From Desulfobulbus alkaliphilus (lineage in GTDB: Bacteria; Desulfobacterota; Desulfobulbia; Desulfobulbales; Desulfobulbaceae), in contig NZ_JAFFQC010000004.1 in the NCBI RefSeq assembly GCF_016918545.1, positions 141,387 through 205,386 of the forward strand: DNA of 64,000 nucleotides. Reading direction: 5' to 3'. Position 1 is the first letter of the stretch; the number at the start of each line of letters is the position of its first letter. Of this stretch, positions 1-8,090 are shown piece after piece. The position numbers were made by a program, and so were the translations under genes. The notes beneath the pieces are model-generated. The model did not search any database. It was not told the origin of the DNA and worked only from the letters and a program-made list of their open reading frames with translations.

Positions 1-191
1 GTACCGTCCTGGCACATTCCGCCATCACGGCCCCCATGCCCAGAGACCAACAGTGTCGCAAGCTCCACCAGCTCGGCATCCTCGAAAGAGGGACCACCCC
101 ATAATTCAGGATCAGTGTTAGCGTAATCATCACCCCATTCGGGTTCTGTCTGGACAGACCCGGTGTGCGGGTTCATCAAATATTTCTCCAT
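1..191 (-). CDS. Small element-1 protein, 3' end cut by window edge
   Basis: This leftward reading frame starts at an ATG at 191, preceded by a good GGAGGAAG Shine-Dalgarno sequence, and stays open to the window edge. The visible 63 residues are acidic and rich in Glu, Asp and Gly (for example PEWGDDYANTDPELWGGPSF). I do not recognise a family. It lies downstream of the recombination genes of element 1 and is probably part of the same phage-like operon. The strong ribosome-binding site and uninterrupted frame support a real gene; the function is unknown. Confidence 0.6.
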   Translation of the reverse strand, partial: MEKYLMNPHTGSVQTEPEWGDDYANTDPELWGGPSFEDAELVELATLLVSGHGGRDGGMCQDG

Positions 192-421
192 GGCTCACTT
201 CCTCCAAAAAAAATGCTGCCAGTGATCTCAAAGCCCATAACGGCTTCCGGGTCCTCGCGGATACCCGACACTGACAGCAAAATTGATTGGCAAAAAAAAG
301 ACCTGTTTTGGGCGGGGTCAACGCCGTTATGGTTTTGAGGCATTCACGTTACCTTCCGGGTCCTGCGCCTGTCAACGGATTTTTCGTTGCCGCCATGGTG
401 CCGTTTGCTCATCGCTCGCCC
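192..421. other. Gap between ruvC-like gene and left-edge gene
   Basis: No convincing gene is visible. On the minus strand there are short open frames of 22 and 55 codons, the second running into the ATG of the left-edge gene, but neither has a recognisable domain. A T-run of eight at about 290-298 and another at about 208-216 on the coding (minus) strand lack a convincing hairpin. Confidence 0.4.
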
Positions 422-892
422 TTATCCGAACCGAGCGATACAGACAGCATCCGCCCGGCCGATATCCTTCTTGCGGGTCAGCTGGTCCGCCACCTCGGGG
501 TGAAGCTGAATAGCCAGGGTCCGCGCAGCGTCCTTATCCCTGCCCTGCAGGCCGGCTGCCCTTTTCCACCTGGCAGGGGTGACCATACGAACCGGAACCT
601 GCAGCGCACCGAGCACGCCCAGGACCACGCCCAGGCTCTCGCCAAAGCGAAAGGTGGAAGATACCCCTTGTCCGGGCATGGCAGATACGGCCTCGAGGAT
701 AGCCGATGCACGCCGCCCTGCGCACAGGTCGATCAGCGCCGTGGTGAGGGCGTACGGGTCCACCTGGTTCCCTTTGCCATGCAAGCGGGCCATGGTCGGC
801 ATGTCAAGAATAGCTTCGATCCGCTCGCCATCGTACACAGCAACGGCGCCCGTCTGGCCGGGGTCAATGCCCAGGACAAGCACCGTGCTCAC
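422..892 (-). CDS. RuvC-like Holliday junction endonuclease
   Basis: A 156-residue protein with the RuvC/RNase H fold signature: the N-terminal GIDPGQTG motif with Asp10, a central Glu67 in ILEAVSAMPG, and C-terminal acidic residues Asp143 and Asp148 in KKDIGRADAVCIA. Bacterial RuvC and phage resolvases of this size cut four-way junctions using these acidic residues to hold metal ions. The gene overlaps the upstream recT-like gene by four bases, so it is translationally coupled to it. Its place at the end of an SSB, exonuclease and annealing-protein operon supports a role in phage-type recombination or junction resolution. A RuvC-like nuclease with another substrate cannot be excluded. Confidence 0.8.
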   Translation of the reverse strand: MSTVLVLGIDPGQTGAVAVYDGERIEAILDMPTMARLHGKGNQVDPYALTTALIDLCAGRRASAILEAVSAMPGQGVSSTFRFGESLGVVLGVLGALQVPVRMVTPARWKRAAGLQGRDKDAARTLAIQLHPEVADQLTRKKDIGRADAVCIARFG

Positions 893-1554
893 TGGTCTGC
901 CTCATCTACAAGCAGGGCTTCGACTGCCGCGGCCGGGTTGCCCTGGCTGGATGCGGCGATGTCGTGGGCCTCGTCAATGGTGCCCATGCCGAGCAGGTAC
1001 TCGGCCAGGTAGGTCCGGGCAAAGAAAGCGGCGGCTCGATATCTCAACATCAGCTCCGGCATGGTTTTCCACTTGGAGCCGTTCTTGCTGAACCAGCCTT
1101 CAGCCTTTGCCATGTTGATATCCACCGGCGGTCCCTCGATCCGCTCGCTTGTGGCTTTCTCGATCGCCCAGGCAATGCACCGGCGGTTGTCTCCCTCGCC
1201 TGTCAGGTCGTATTTCAACTGACTGAATCGGCCGCAGCTGTTCACCAGTGAAATGCAGAACTGCGCGCTCCAGGATGGCCGCCCGTTAATAATGTGGATG
1301 TTCTGCGCCACCGCCAGAGGGCTTGCACCGATCCGTGCCGCAATCTCGAGGACAACGAAACAGTCACTGATGCTGTTTTTGAATGCCGCCGGCAACAGTG
1401 AAGATGCCGCCAGGAGGCGTGCTGCCCGTTGGCCATAATCGAACATTTCCGGGCCGGAAAACACACTGCCGACAGGAAGCGGTGACGATACGGTGGGGGG
1501 CGTCGGCAGGGTCGATGCTTCAGCGGGTAAATGATCGCGGTTATCGTCTTGCAT
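889..1554 (-). CDS. RecT-like single-strand annealing protein
   Basis: This 221-residue protein has the layout of the RecT family: a segment with AARIGASPLAVAQNIHIINGRPSWSAQ near residues 70-95 and a later W.....MPELMLRYRAAAFFARTYLAEYLLGM region. Family members bind single-stranded DNA left by a partner exonuclease and anneal it to homologous DNA. The gene starts inside the end of the short upstream gene (14-bp overlap) and overlaps ruvC-like by four bases. The PD-(D/E)XK nuclease gene two steps upstream would be its natural partner. The family call rests on motif resemblance and context; it is shorter than E. coli RecT (269 aa). Confidence 0.7.
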   Translation of the reverse strand: MQDDNRDHLPAEASTLPTPPTVSSPLPVGSVFSGPEMFDYGQRAARLLAASSLLPAAFKNSISDCFVVLEIAARIGASPLAVAQNIHIINGRPSWSAQFCISLVNSCGRFSQLKYDLTGEGDNRRCIAWAIEKATSERIEGPPVDINMAKAEGWFSKNGSKWKTMPELMLRYRAAAFFARTYLAEYLLGMGTIDEAHDIAASSQGNPAAAVEALLVDEADQ

Positions 1555-1747
1555 GGTGGTGGTCCTCTTTCAAAGTTTGGCCTTTTCGGCCGATGGTCAT
1601 AGTCTCGATACCAACGGCGCCGGTGTCGGTCATGGTGTTGCGGATCAGGTTGACTATACCGAGCAAAGGGAGTTCCTCGTACACGCTCCACCCTGCCGCC
1701 AGCAGTTCAGCAAGCCGGGCCTCCTGTGCCTTGGTGCGTCGTTTCAT
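1541..1747 (-). CDS. Small coupled protein between exonuclease and RecT-like genes
   Basis: A 68-residue basic protein beginning MKRRTKAQEARLAELLAAGWS. The start at 1747 is favoured over an upstream one because it forms an ATGA overlap with the stop codon of the exonuclease gene; its 3' end overlaps the RecT-like gene by 14 bp. I see a helical, charged N-terminus followed by a short domain with no known motif. Its position inside a tightly packed recombination operon suggests an accessory role for the exonuclease/annealing pair, but this is inference only. Confidence 0.6.
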   Translation of the reverse strand: MKRRTKAQEARLAELLAAGWSVYEELPLLGIVNLIRNTMTDTGAVGIETMTIGRKGQTLKEDHHHARR

Positions 1748-2565
1748 ACCGCGGCCTCCCTGGTCACCCACGGGGGCAAGCTCACAGTCTCCACCCTATC
1801 CTCATAGCCTGGCCACACTCCGGCTTCCTCACATTTGGCATGTAGGGTGAGCAGCTGTTCAACGATGTTGTCGCCGGCCATCAAGGCTTCGTCGTCCAGG
1901 ACCACGCAGCGTACGCCGTGCGGCGCGGTGCTCTCGACAAACAGGAGCACGGTCGGGCCGGCCGGGAAGGTGCTGGCCTCGATCCCTCGGCGGTAAAACG
2001 CCAGCTGTCCGAAGTACAAGCGCTTGGCCACGTCGCGGCGGATGGCATCCATGGTGCCGTCGTTCGTGCTCTTCAGGTCGAGCAATAGCCCGGTTTCCGG
2101 GTCCATGGCATCGGGTCGGGCCTTGCAGGAGATGCCGGTGGCCGGGTCGGTCCAGGTGAGGGTCGATTCCCGCAGGGTGCAGCGGGATAACAACTTGGTC
2201 GCGGTCTTGCTCTTGCTGATCGCTTCCGCCATGCCATTGATCGCCGCCGCCTGGTCAGCGGTGAGCATGGCGCGCCCGGCGGCCTCGGCCTCGAACTCTG
2301 CCCATGCTGCTTTCCCGGCCTTGGTGCGCTTGTCGATGCCCTCGGGTGCCACGGCGAACCGCTCCTGATATGCGGCCTCGCCCTCGAGGACCCGCGCATG
2401 GATCGCTTGCCCGATCAGACAGGCAGGGGTGGGTGGTGATGGCGGGGCATCGGCAACAAGTCGATAGTGCGCTGGACTGTGGCCGTACAATTTGAGCCGT
2501 GACCAGTTGACGCCTGGCAAAGAAAGATACTCGGTAAAATCCACGGTGGTGATTTCGGCGCCCAT
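1744..2565 (-). CDS. PD-(D/E)XK exonuclease, RecE/exonuclease VIII-like
   Basis: A 273-residue nuclease of the RecB-like PD-(D/E)XK fold. Visible are His56 in GQAIHARVLEG, Asp152 in KARPDAM, the catalytic Asp163-Leu-Lys165 in LLLDLKST, and a QxxxY motif (Gln187 to Tyr191) in FGQLAFYRRG. This is the arrangement of the C-terminal nuclease domain of exonuclease VIII and related phage proteins, which resect double-stranded DNA for annealing recombinases. The start at 2565 shares one base with the stop of ssb. The gene order SSB, exonuclease, small protein, RecT-like and RuvC-like is a classic phage recombination cassette. Confidence 0.82.
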   Translation of the reverse strand: MGAEITTVDFTEYLSLPGVNWSRLKLYGHSPAHYRLVADAPPSPPTPACLIGQAIHARVLEGEAAYQERFAVAPEGIDKRTKAGKAAWAEFEAEAAGRAMLTADQAAAINGMAEAISKSKTATKLLSRCTLRESTLTWTDPATGISCKARPDAMDPETGLLLDLKSTNDGTMDAIRRDVAKRLYFGQLAFYRRGIEASTFPAGPTVLLFVESTAPHGVRCVVLDDEALMAGDNIVEQLLTLHAKCEEAGVWPGYEDRVETVSLPPWVTREAAV

Positions 2566-3008
2566 CAGAACGGACCTCCCTGGTAATCGTACGGGCCGGG
2601 TTCATCCGGATTAAACATGCGATGCTGTGTTTCATTCTTCCGGGCAGGGGATGCGGGCCGGGTCGATGGTGGCGCCGGTGCCGGGAGTTGTGGCTCACCG
2701 GTGGCCTGTGATTCGGCCAGTGGGTCACCTATCAAGTCAATGTGATCCGCAATCAGCTGCCAGCCGTAGCGCTTGGAGCCATCCTGCGCTGTCCAGGACG
2801 TGGATTGTATCTTGCCACGAACATCCACTCTATCGCCGGGGGCCAGGTCGGTATTCTCGGCCAGCTCCTTGAATGCGACCACGGAAACGGTTTCCCGGTA
2901 GCATCGCACCAGCGCCTTTATCATCGGGGTGCCGGTCCTGGTATTGATGTGGTCGAATTTTTCCACGCCGCCAGTGATGCGGGCCTGGTTGATGTCATAG
3001 TCTGCCAT
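2565..3008 (-). CDS. ssb: Single-stranded DNA-binding protein (OB fold)
   Basis: A 147-residue protein with an N-terminal OB-fold domain of about 95 residues (DYDINQARITGGVEKFDHIN through GWQLIADHIDLIGD) and a disordered, Pro-rich tail. The tail ends in DEPGPYDYQGGPF, resembling the acidic, Phe-terminated peptide by which SSB recruits partners. A GAGGTG ribosome-binding site precedes the ATG. SSB would protect the single strands made by the downstream exonuclease and hand them to the RecT-like protein. Divergence from chromosomal SSB is in keeping with a phage origin. Confidence 0.8.
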   Translation of the reverse strand: MADYDINQARITGGVEKFDHINTRTGTPMIKALVRCYRETVSVVAFKELAENTDLAPGDRVDVRGKIQSTSWTAQDGSKRYGWQLIADHIDLIGDPLAESQATGEPQLPAPAPPSTRPASPARKNETQHRMFNPDEPGPYDYQGGPF

Positions 3009-3012
3009 GGTG

Positions 3013-3117
3013 TCACCTCTGCAATATGGTCTCGATTTGCGTCAGTTCCAGCCGGCGGTATTGCAGCTCGGCATGGTCGCGACTGAAGTTTGCTTCTCAA
3101 TGGTCGGCCGGCTTCAT
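3013..3117 (-). other. Possible tiny ORF with in-frame TGA
   Basis: Between the HTH gene and ssb the minus strand reads MKPADH, a TGA at 3097-3099, then EANFSRDHAELQYRRLELTQ and a few more residues to a TGA at 3013. The tail looks protein-like (alternating charged and hydrophobic residues), and a single CGA-to-TGA change would explain the break. It may equally be chance. Confidence 0.25.
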
Positions 3118-3162
3118 TATTTCACCCTTGAGCCGGTTTCAAATGGGGCCAAACCCGGCGCG

Positions 3163-3894
3163 TCAAACGACCCGCTTGTCTGACGACCTGGAAGGACCCG
3201 TTGCGGGGTTGTCGTCATCGTCGGTTGCGGGCACCTCGGGTATGACAGCCGCCTCGAAAATAACCTCGAACTCGATATCCCTGGCAAAGGTGGCCATTTG
3301 CTCTTCGATGGCGTCCCATATAGCGGCTATCAGTTCGCGGTGGCGGGCCTGGTCACCGCCTACAAGGTCGATCCACTCGGCTGCATTCATTTGCGCCATG
3401 GCTTTCAGGTGAGCCAGCATAGCCACGGCTCGGGCAATTGTCATGTCCTCAACGTCATTAAAGCTCACCAGCTTGCCGGCAAGGCGTTCGAACTCCAGCC
3501 GCTCCGACTCCAACTTCAGCGCCTCCCGCTCCAGGCGGATTTCGTCGCGCTGCTCCGCCACGGTGGCCTTTGATGCCGCCAACGGTTTGCCGGTCGCCGC
3601 CCGCTTGCAGAATCGCTCCGCGTAACGGACCACAGCCGACAGGGAATAGGTCCCATCAGGGGAACGTTCCAGCTTGCCTTCGTCGGCGTGTCGGTAAAAT
3701 TGAGTGCGGGCAATTTGCCAGCCATCGGCGTGCAGGTGCCGTAAGACGGCCGCAAGACTCTTGAAATTCTCCATCCGTTCATCCTCTTTCGGTAAAATTT
3801 TTCCCCATGCGCTTTCATCGGGGCGCTTCGGACCCGTGAGGCTTCGAACCTCTGGGAGGACCCGCTCGAATCTGGGGGGTTCGGTACCTGTCAA
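3163..3894 (-). CDS. HTH and coiled-coil phage protein, small-terminase-like
   Basis: A 243-residue protein. Residues about 40-95 (MENFKSLAAVLRHLHADGWQ and the following segment with FYRHADEGKL) form a DNA-binding winged-helix-like region typical of small terminase/Nu1-like proteins that read a coding line such as 'rTQFYRHADEGKL'. A strongly charged coiled coil follows (EQRDEIRLEREALKLESERL). The C-terminal half is mostly helical and ends in an acidic tail. A start at the internal ATG before ENFKSL is possible. Without a large terminase in view, a packaging role is a guess; a regulator is also possible. Confidence 0.5.
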   Translation of the reverse strand: MTGTEPPRFERVLPEVRSLTGPKRPDESAWGKILPKEDERMENFKSLAAVLRHLHADGWQIARTQFYRHADEGKLERSPDGTYSLSAVVRYAERFCKRAATGKPLAASKATVAEQRDEIRLEREALKLESERLEFERLAGKLVSFNDVEDMTIARAVAMLAHLKAMAQMNAAEWIDLVGGDQARHRELIAAIWDAIEEQMATFARDIEFEVIFEAAVIPEVPATDDDDNPATGPSRSSDKRVV

Positions 3895-3903
3895 ACAGGT
3901 CGG

Positions 3904-5181
3904 TCAGGTGGTCAAGCATGGCAGCGGTGGCCGTGCGGGTGGTTGGTCGCAGCGCGGCCCATCCACTCTGGCCTGGTTGGTGTTGGCCATTAGCTTCACC
4001 GAGCATCCAGGGGTGGAGCAGTGCCAGCCGTCAGCCAAGGTGCCATCCGGATATGTGAAGCCGTCAATCACTCGGCGGTAGACTGTCCGCCCGCAGCCGC
4101 CGCAGGGCAGGCCTGCCACGGGTGGGCCGGTGGTCTCGAGGGGTGGCGCCGCCGGTTGAAGATCCATGCCGTTGCCGCTGTGGCATCCTGCAACGCGCAG
4201 CGCTGCCCGGAACCACTCGCCCAGGTCATGCCCGGCAAGGAAGGCGTCGGTGGGGTCGGTGCCCCATGTGGCCGGTATCGGTGTGCGGGTTGCGTTGGGG
4301 ATAGTGCCCATCCATTTCCCCCAGGCGGCCTTGGCACCGGCTGTATCCGTGTCCAGCGCCACCAGTACGAACGGGCGCCTGTTCAGGTCGGCGGCCATGG
4401 CCTCATCCGGGCCGTTGCTGGTTGATCCGGTGGCGACAATCAAGACTTGGGTGGGGATCTCCTGCCACAGCAACATGGCGTCAAGTTCAGACTCCACGAT
4501 AACGGCGCCGGTGGCCTTGACTGGATGCTCCGCACCGATGACCAGGGGGGCGTTGCCCGATCCGGGGACCACATAATATTTGCCGAACCTGCCCGGCTCC
4601 ATCCGCCGGACCCGCAGCCGATCCGGGCCGGGAATCAGCAGCCCGGCGGGAATGGGCAGCTTCTTCGGCTTGCCATCAGTGCGCAGCTCGGGATGCAGCG
4701 CCAATGCGGCCCGGTCCATGTAGATGTCGCGCTCGTTCCAGCCCAGGCGGAACCGCTTGGCCGTGTCCCTGGTCAGCCCTCGGAATTCCAAAAGCCAGCC
4801 CAGACGCCAGGGATCGCTGACAAGGGCCTTGTGCTTCTCTGTAATCAATTTCTCGACCTGCGCGGTCCATGCTGCATGTGGTGGTGCTGTCGTCGCTCTA
4901 GCGGACTCCTGCGGGTTCCTTGCCCTCTTTCGCCCGGCAAGGGATGACTCCATGGGTCTGCCCGCGAATTCCGCCGCCTGGTGGAAGCTCATGTTCCGGT
5001 GGTCGCGCAGGTACTGGATGGCATCGCCCTTGTTGCCGCAGCCACGGCACCAGTACCTTCCCCTCTCGGGATGGATGATGAACCGGTCCCTGCCGCCGCA
5101 TGCCGGGCAAGGAGAAGACCATTCGTCTGGTCCCTTCCGGGTCGGGGTCAAACCGTCTTCGGTGATCAGTTCGAGCAGCAT
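3904..5181 (-). CDS. Zinc-finger/Toprim DNA primase
   Basis: A 425-residue primase. The start at 5181 is chosen because GGAGGATGAAATC precedes the ATG and the sequence upstream is repeat DNA. The N-terminus has a CPACGG....WCRGCG zinc finger (two C-x2-C pairs, near residues 26-52) that reads template DNA. The Toprim catalytic centre is visible as VIVESELDA (Glu) and LVALDTDTAGA (Asp-x-Asp). The C-terminal 70 residues carry further Cys pairs (CGGCG and WHCSTPGC), an added zinc ribbon. It makes primers for element replication, next to the RepA-like ATPase and the iteron cluster. Confidence 0.85.
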   Translation of the reverse strand: MLLELITEDGLTPTRKGPDEWSSPCPACGGRDRFIIHPERGRYWCRGCGNKGDAIQYLRDHRNMSFHQAAEFAGRPMESSLAGRKRARNPQESARATTAPPHAAWTAQVEKLITEKHKALVSDPWRLGWLLEFRGLTRDTAKRFRLGWNERDIYMDRAALALHPELRTDGKPKKLPIPAGLLIPGPDRLRVRRMEPGRFGKYYVVPGSGNAPLVIGAEHPVKATGAVIVESELDAMLLWQEIPTQVLIVATGSTSNGPDEAMAADLNRRPFVLVALDTDTAGAKAAWGKWMGTIPNATRTPIPATWGTDPTDAFLAGHDLGEWFRAALRVAGCHSGNGMDLQPAAPPLETTGPPVAGLPCGGCGRTVYRRVIDGFTYPDGTLADGWHCSTPGCSVKLMANTNQARVDGPRCDQPPARPPLPCLTT

Positions 5182-5241
5182 GATTTCATCCTCCAGGCAA
5201 AGGGAAAACTTCCCTTCCTTGGTGGGCCGGTTTTCGCCCAG

Positions 5242-5472
5242 GAGTGGTTCACTGTTCAATAGTGAATTACCCCTGTAAGGGGGACCACCTGAACCACTCA
5301 AAATCTTTGTGTGATTCCAGTCCATTGCAGTGGTTCAGCCACACTGTGAACCACCCGGTGCATGAACCACCGGATATTGCTGTTTTCACGATATTTTCAG
5401 CGGTTCGTCGCCAGTGGTGGCTCAGATAAACCACTCGGTCCTGAACCACCCGGGCAAGCTCCAGAACCACTC
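5242..5472. repeat. Iteron-like cluster of TGAACCACYC repeats
   Basis: Eight copies of a TGAACCAC-type 8-10-mer lie here: inverted at 5242-5251 and 5328-5337, direct at 5290, 5347, 5363 and 5442, and variant direct copies at 5427 (TAAACCACTC) and 5463 (AGAACCACTC). Spacing is irregular but dense. They sit between the primase and the RepA-like ATPase and extend into the 3' end of the latter. Iterons beside a rep gene usually mark a replication origin where the initiator binds; that role is inferred here. Confidence 0.65.
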
Positions 5473-6650
5473 GGCATTGCCCCACGATGTGGCATATATG
5501 CGGGGCCTATATAGTGACGTTGTGATCTGTTCGGACCCTCCTCCACAGTGAGCAGGTTTTCGGCAACAGCGGTTTCGATCAGTGCGCGCGCATCGTTGCC
5601 CGAAAGGGTCAGCTCTTGCGTCACCAATTTGATCAGCTGATTTTTCGATTGGCCTCCCTCGGTCTCGCTCACCAGCTCCGCCACTCGTTCAGGAGGGACG
5701 CTGTGTCGGTGCCACAACTCGAAACGGCCGCTGAATGGGTCGCGGTGCAGGGTGAGCGGGTCACGAGGAACCGGGCCGTAACGCAGCTTGTCCAGGGTGA
5801 GCTTGAGGAAGTCACCGTGCTCGCCGTCCGGGGTCTTGGTCCGCTTCATGGCTATCAGGGCAGCGCACCAGTCCCGCTTTGCGCCGGCTCCGCGCGGATC
5901 ATTGCCGCCATCCTGCCCTGCTTGCGGTTTGGCTTGGTGGTCGGCAATGATCGCTCCGCAATTTCCAGGCAGGAGAACGTCGAACTTCAGCCTGTCCAGC
6001 GCAGCCCGGACTGCACCGTTGTCGTTCTCATTCACGTTCGGGAAAAAGGACAGATATGGGTCGATGATAATCAAGTCCGCACCGGTCTCTTGCTGAACTT
6101 CACGCAGGGTTTTTAATCCGTCCTCGGTGCCCAGGTCGGGAACCTTGCTAAACAGCGGTATATGGATTCGGCGGAGGGCCTCGACTGCCTGGCCCTCATT
6201 TGCCTGGCTATAGCCATCAGACTGCCGCCGAACCATTTGCTGATAATAGCTGCCGGGGATCTCGGCTTGCAGCATGCAGCTCCGCACCGGCTTTGCGACC
6301 ATGTAGCCAAGATATTTCAAGGCAAGCGCCAGCTTGAAAAGCCCGTCTGACAAGAATGTTGTCTTGCCCACTCCACCGGGTGCCGTGAGAATGAGACCTT
6401 CGCCACGAACCAAAAGCGCCGCAGCCGGGGTGCCGATCAGCGGCTCCACGGGCGGGAATGGCTCGACCATGTACTGTTCAAGGGTTAGCACACGGTGGGG
6501 CTCGACATGATCGTGCCCGGCCTGGTGGTGTCCATCGCCCTGGCCTTGCCCGTACGCCAAACGCTCCTCCTCGCCCTGCCGCAGCATTTCGAAATACTCG
6601 GGCGGCGGTTCGGTGGGCATAGGGGGGCCGGTTTCGAGGAAAGCTGTCAT
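5397..6650 (-). CDS. RepA-like hexameric AAA ATPase/helicase (element 1)
   Basis: A 417-residue protein; the ATG at 6650 is chosen for its AAGGAGGTGG ribosome-binding site. The core has a RecA-type Walker A motif, APGGVGKTT, after LLVRGEGLIL, then a Walker B-like strand in LIIIDPYLSFF, a sensor segment NCGAIIADHQAK and an Arg-rich KRDWCAAL motif. This is the AAA_25/RepA-helicase pattern of plasmid and satellite replication proteins. The C-terminal winged region (QLIKLVTQELTLSGNDARAL) may bind DNA. It is clearly homologous to the C-terminal half of the element 2 protein at 10448-12604. It would unwind the iteron-bearing origin for the primase downstream. Confidence 0.8.
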   Translation of the reverse strand: MTAFLETGPPMPTEPPPEYFEMLRQGEEERLAYGQGQGDGHHQAGHDHVEPHRVLTLEQYMVEPFPPVEPLIGTPAAALLVRGEGLILTAPGGVGKTTFLSDGLFKLALALKYLGYMVAKPVRSCMLQAEIPGSYYQQMVRRQSDGYSQANEGQAVEALRRIHIPLFSKVPDLGTEDGLKTLREVQQETGADLIIIDPYLSFFPNVNENDNGAVRAALDRLKFDVLLPGNCGAIIADHQAKPQAGQDGGNDPRGAGAKRDWCAALIAMKRTKTPDGEHGDFLKLTLDKLRYGPVPRDPLTLHRDPFSGRFELWHRHSVPPERVAELVSETEGGQSKNQLIKLVTQELTLSGNDARALIETAVAENLLTVEEGPNRSQRHYIGPAYMPHRGAMPSGSGACPGGSGPSGLSEPPLATNR

Positions 6651-6801
6651 GCGACCACCTCCTTGATGAGCATTGCAGAGGTGAATAAAAGACCACAAAA
6701 CAGTACTTTCACTTGTGCGTGGCGGATGTGCAGGGTATAGTGCGGGTGTCTTGATTCCCGCCCTGCCCCTGGTCGCCACTGGGGGTGGGGTTTTTTCATT
6801 T

Positions 6802-7005
6802 TCACTGCCCGGCGATGGTCTGCCGTTCAATGAACTCCGCCACGTCCTCGGCCTTATACTTGATGCTCCGGCCTACGCGGACAAAAGGGAGGGGATAGCG
6901 CTTCGTGGATCTCCAAACGGTCAGGGTGTCAACCTTGATGCCAAGGATTTCCGCAGCCTCGACTGGGGAAAGGAGGGGGGTGGTGGTCTTCTGTCCTCGA
7001 TACAT
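6802..7005 (-). CDS. Excisionase-like MerR-type HTH protein
   Basis: A 67-residue protein with a complete winged HTH of the excisionase/AlpA kind: LLSPVEAAEILGIKVDTLTV, then W..TKRYPLPFVRVGRSIKYK and AEDVAEFI. Such proteins bend attachment-site DNA to favour excision, or regulate element genes. It is the first gene after the unknown 249-aa gene and is followed by the RepA-like ATPase, so it could also control replication. The upstream DNA contains an inverted repeat (TCTCCGT and ACGGAGA, about 7013-7046) that may be its operator. Confidence 0.75.
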   Translation of the reverse strand: MYRGQKTTTPLLSPVEAAEILGIKVDTLTVWRSTKRYPLPFVRVGRSIKYKAEDVAEFIERQTIAGQ

Positions 7006-7236
7006 AGGAATATCTCCGTGCAGGTGTAGTTTATTCGTTACGGAGAGTTATAGCGGCACTTTTTGAGTGAAACAAATGTACTAAAATCGCTGGTCGGAAA
7101 AACATCACAGAGGGGCGGCAATTAACTGAAAAACAGGTAGTTGCGCGATACGGCGGGGCGGAAAAGACCTGACTATTTTTGTTCAGCGCAAAAACAAGGA
7201 GATAGCTTTACGCTGTAGTGCTTTGGCGGGTGATGG
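7006..7236. other. Intergenic, possible control region of excisionase gene
   Basis: An AT-richer stretch without a gene. TCTCCGT at 7013 and ACGGAGA at 7040 form an inverted repeat around a short AT-rich core, a plausible operator or promoter for the leftward HTH gene. No terminator hairpin with a T-run is obvious. Confidence 0.35.
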
Positions 7237-7986
7237 TTATTTGTTTTCCTCCTTCTCTGACTCCCTGGTGGTGGCATTGGCCGTTTTACACCATTCCTTC
7301 ACATAGCCAGTTCCTCGGGCGAATTGTTCACCAAAGATTGCTTTGAGCATTCCTGTCAGCTCGCTCTGTGTTGGTACTCGCTTCAGCGCATAGCGGTATT
7401 CACGGCCGATATCTTCAACCAGGGGCTTTATGCCTTCCGGCCGGCGGCGGCGGCCAACCTCCGCCAGCAGCCCTTCTCGCCCTTCATCGGCGTTGCCGTC
7501 TATGGCATCAATGATATGGTGCAGCTGGTGCAGGGTCGTCTCTCTGCCGACGGAATACATGTGCGGTTTGTAGATGTTGCGGCCGGCTCTCGGGTTAGCT
7601 GGGTCGAACTCGGCGGTGTAGAGCAGTTTCGCGCGATGGACGCCACGCAACTCCTTGTCGAGCAGTTGGCGCGCATGGTGCCGAACCGATTCGATGGCGT
7701 CGCGCAGCTCCAGCGCCGCGGCTCTGATCCGCTCCAGCTCCTCACCAGCGTGTTGCGTGTAGGGGTCAGGGTTCTTGATGCCGGGCTTACGCTTCTGGCG
7801 ATTGTAAATATCCTGATACGTGCGCCGCTCCCTGTCGTCACAGGCATAGCCATGAGCGATAAAACACAGGGTGTCCATAATATGGTGGGCGTCCGGCCCT
7901 TCGGGGAGCAGGGCAAGGATATTTTCCCGAACTTCGGTTGGTGGGGGGTCGTAACCGAGTAACCACTCGGGAAAGTCGGTGTGCAT
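7237..7986 (-). CDS. Unrecognised 249-aa element protein
   Basis: The start at 7986 (MHTDFPEWLLGYDPPPTEV) is chosen for the GGGAGGGC ribosome-binding site seven bases upstream; the longer open frame above it is the shadow of the integrase gene. The protein is charged and mainly helical, with a Cys/His segment (CFIAHGYACDDRERRTYQDI) and a central coiled-coil-like region (EELERIRAAALELRDAIESV). I cannot assign a family. It follows the integrase in the same direction and precedes the excisionase-like gene, so a role in element maintenance or host interference is possible. Confidence 0.6.
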   Translation of the reverse strand: MHTDFPEWLLGYDPPPTEVRENILALLPEGPDAHHIMDTLCFIAHGYACDDRERRTYQDIYNRQKRKPGIKNPDPYTQHAGEELERIRAAALELRDAIESVRHHARQLLDKELRGVHRAKLLYTAEFDPANPRAGRNIYKPHMYSVGRETTLHQLHHIIDAIDGNADEGREGLLAEVGRRRRPEGIKPLVEDIGREYRYALKRVPTQSELTGMLKAIFGEQFARGTGYVKEWCKTANATTRESEKEENK

Positions 7987-8090
7987 GTAATAGCCCTCCC
8001 TAGGGCCTCCCTGGTGAGGATGACGGGTAGGCCGCCAGGGTCGCGGCTTTTCGGGTGGCCTCCCTAACCCGTCAATTTCTTGTACAGCTG

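Noticed and set aside
287..1091. Long rightward open frames over the recombination operon
   Set aside because: They are opposite-strand shadows of GC-rich genes; they lack ribosome-binding sites and domains, while the leftward frames have clear motifs and overlaps.
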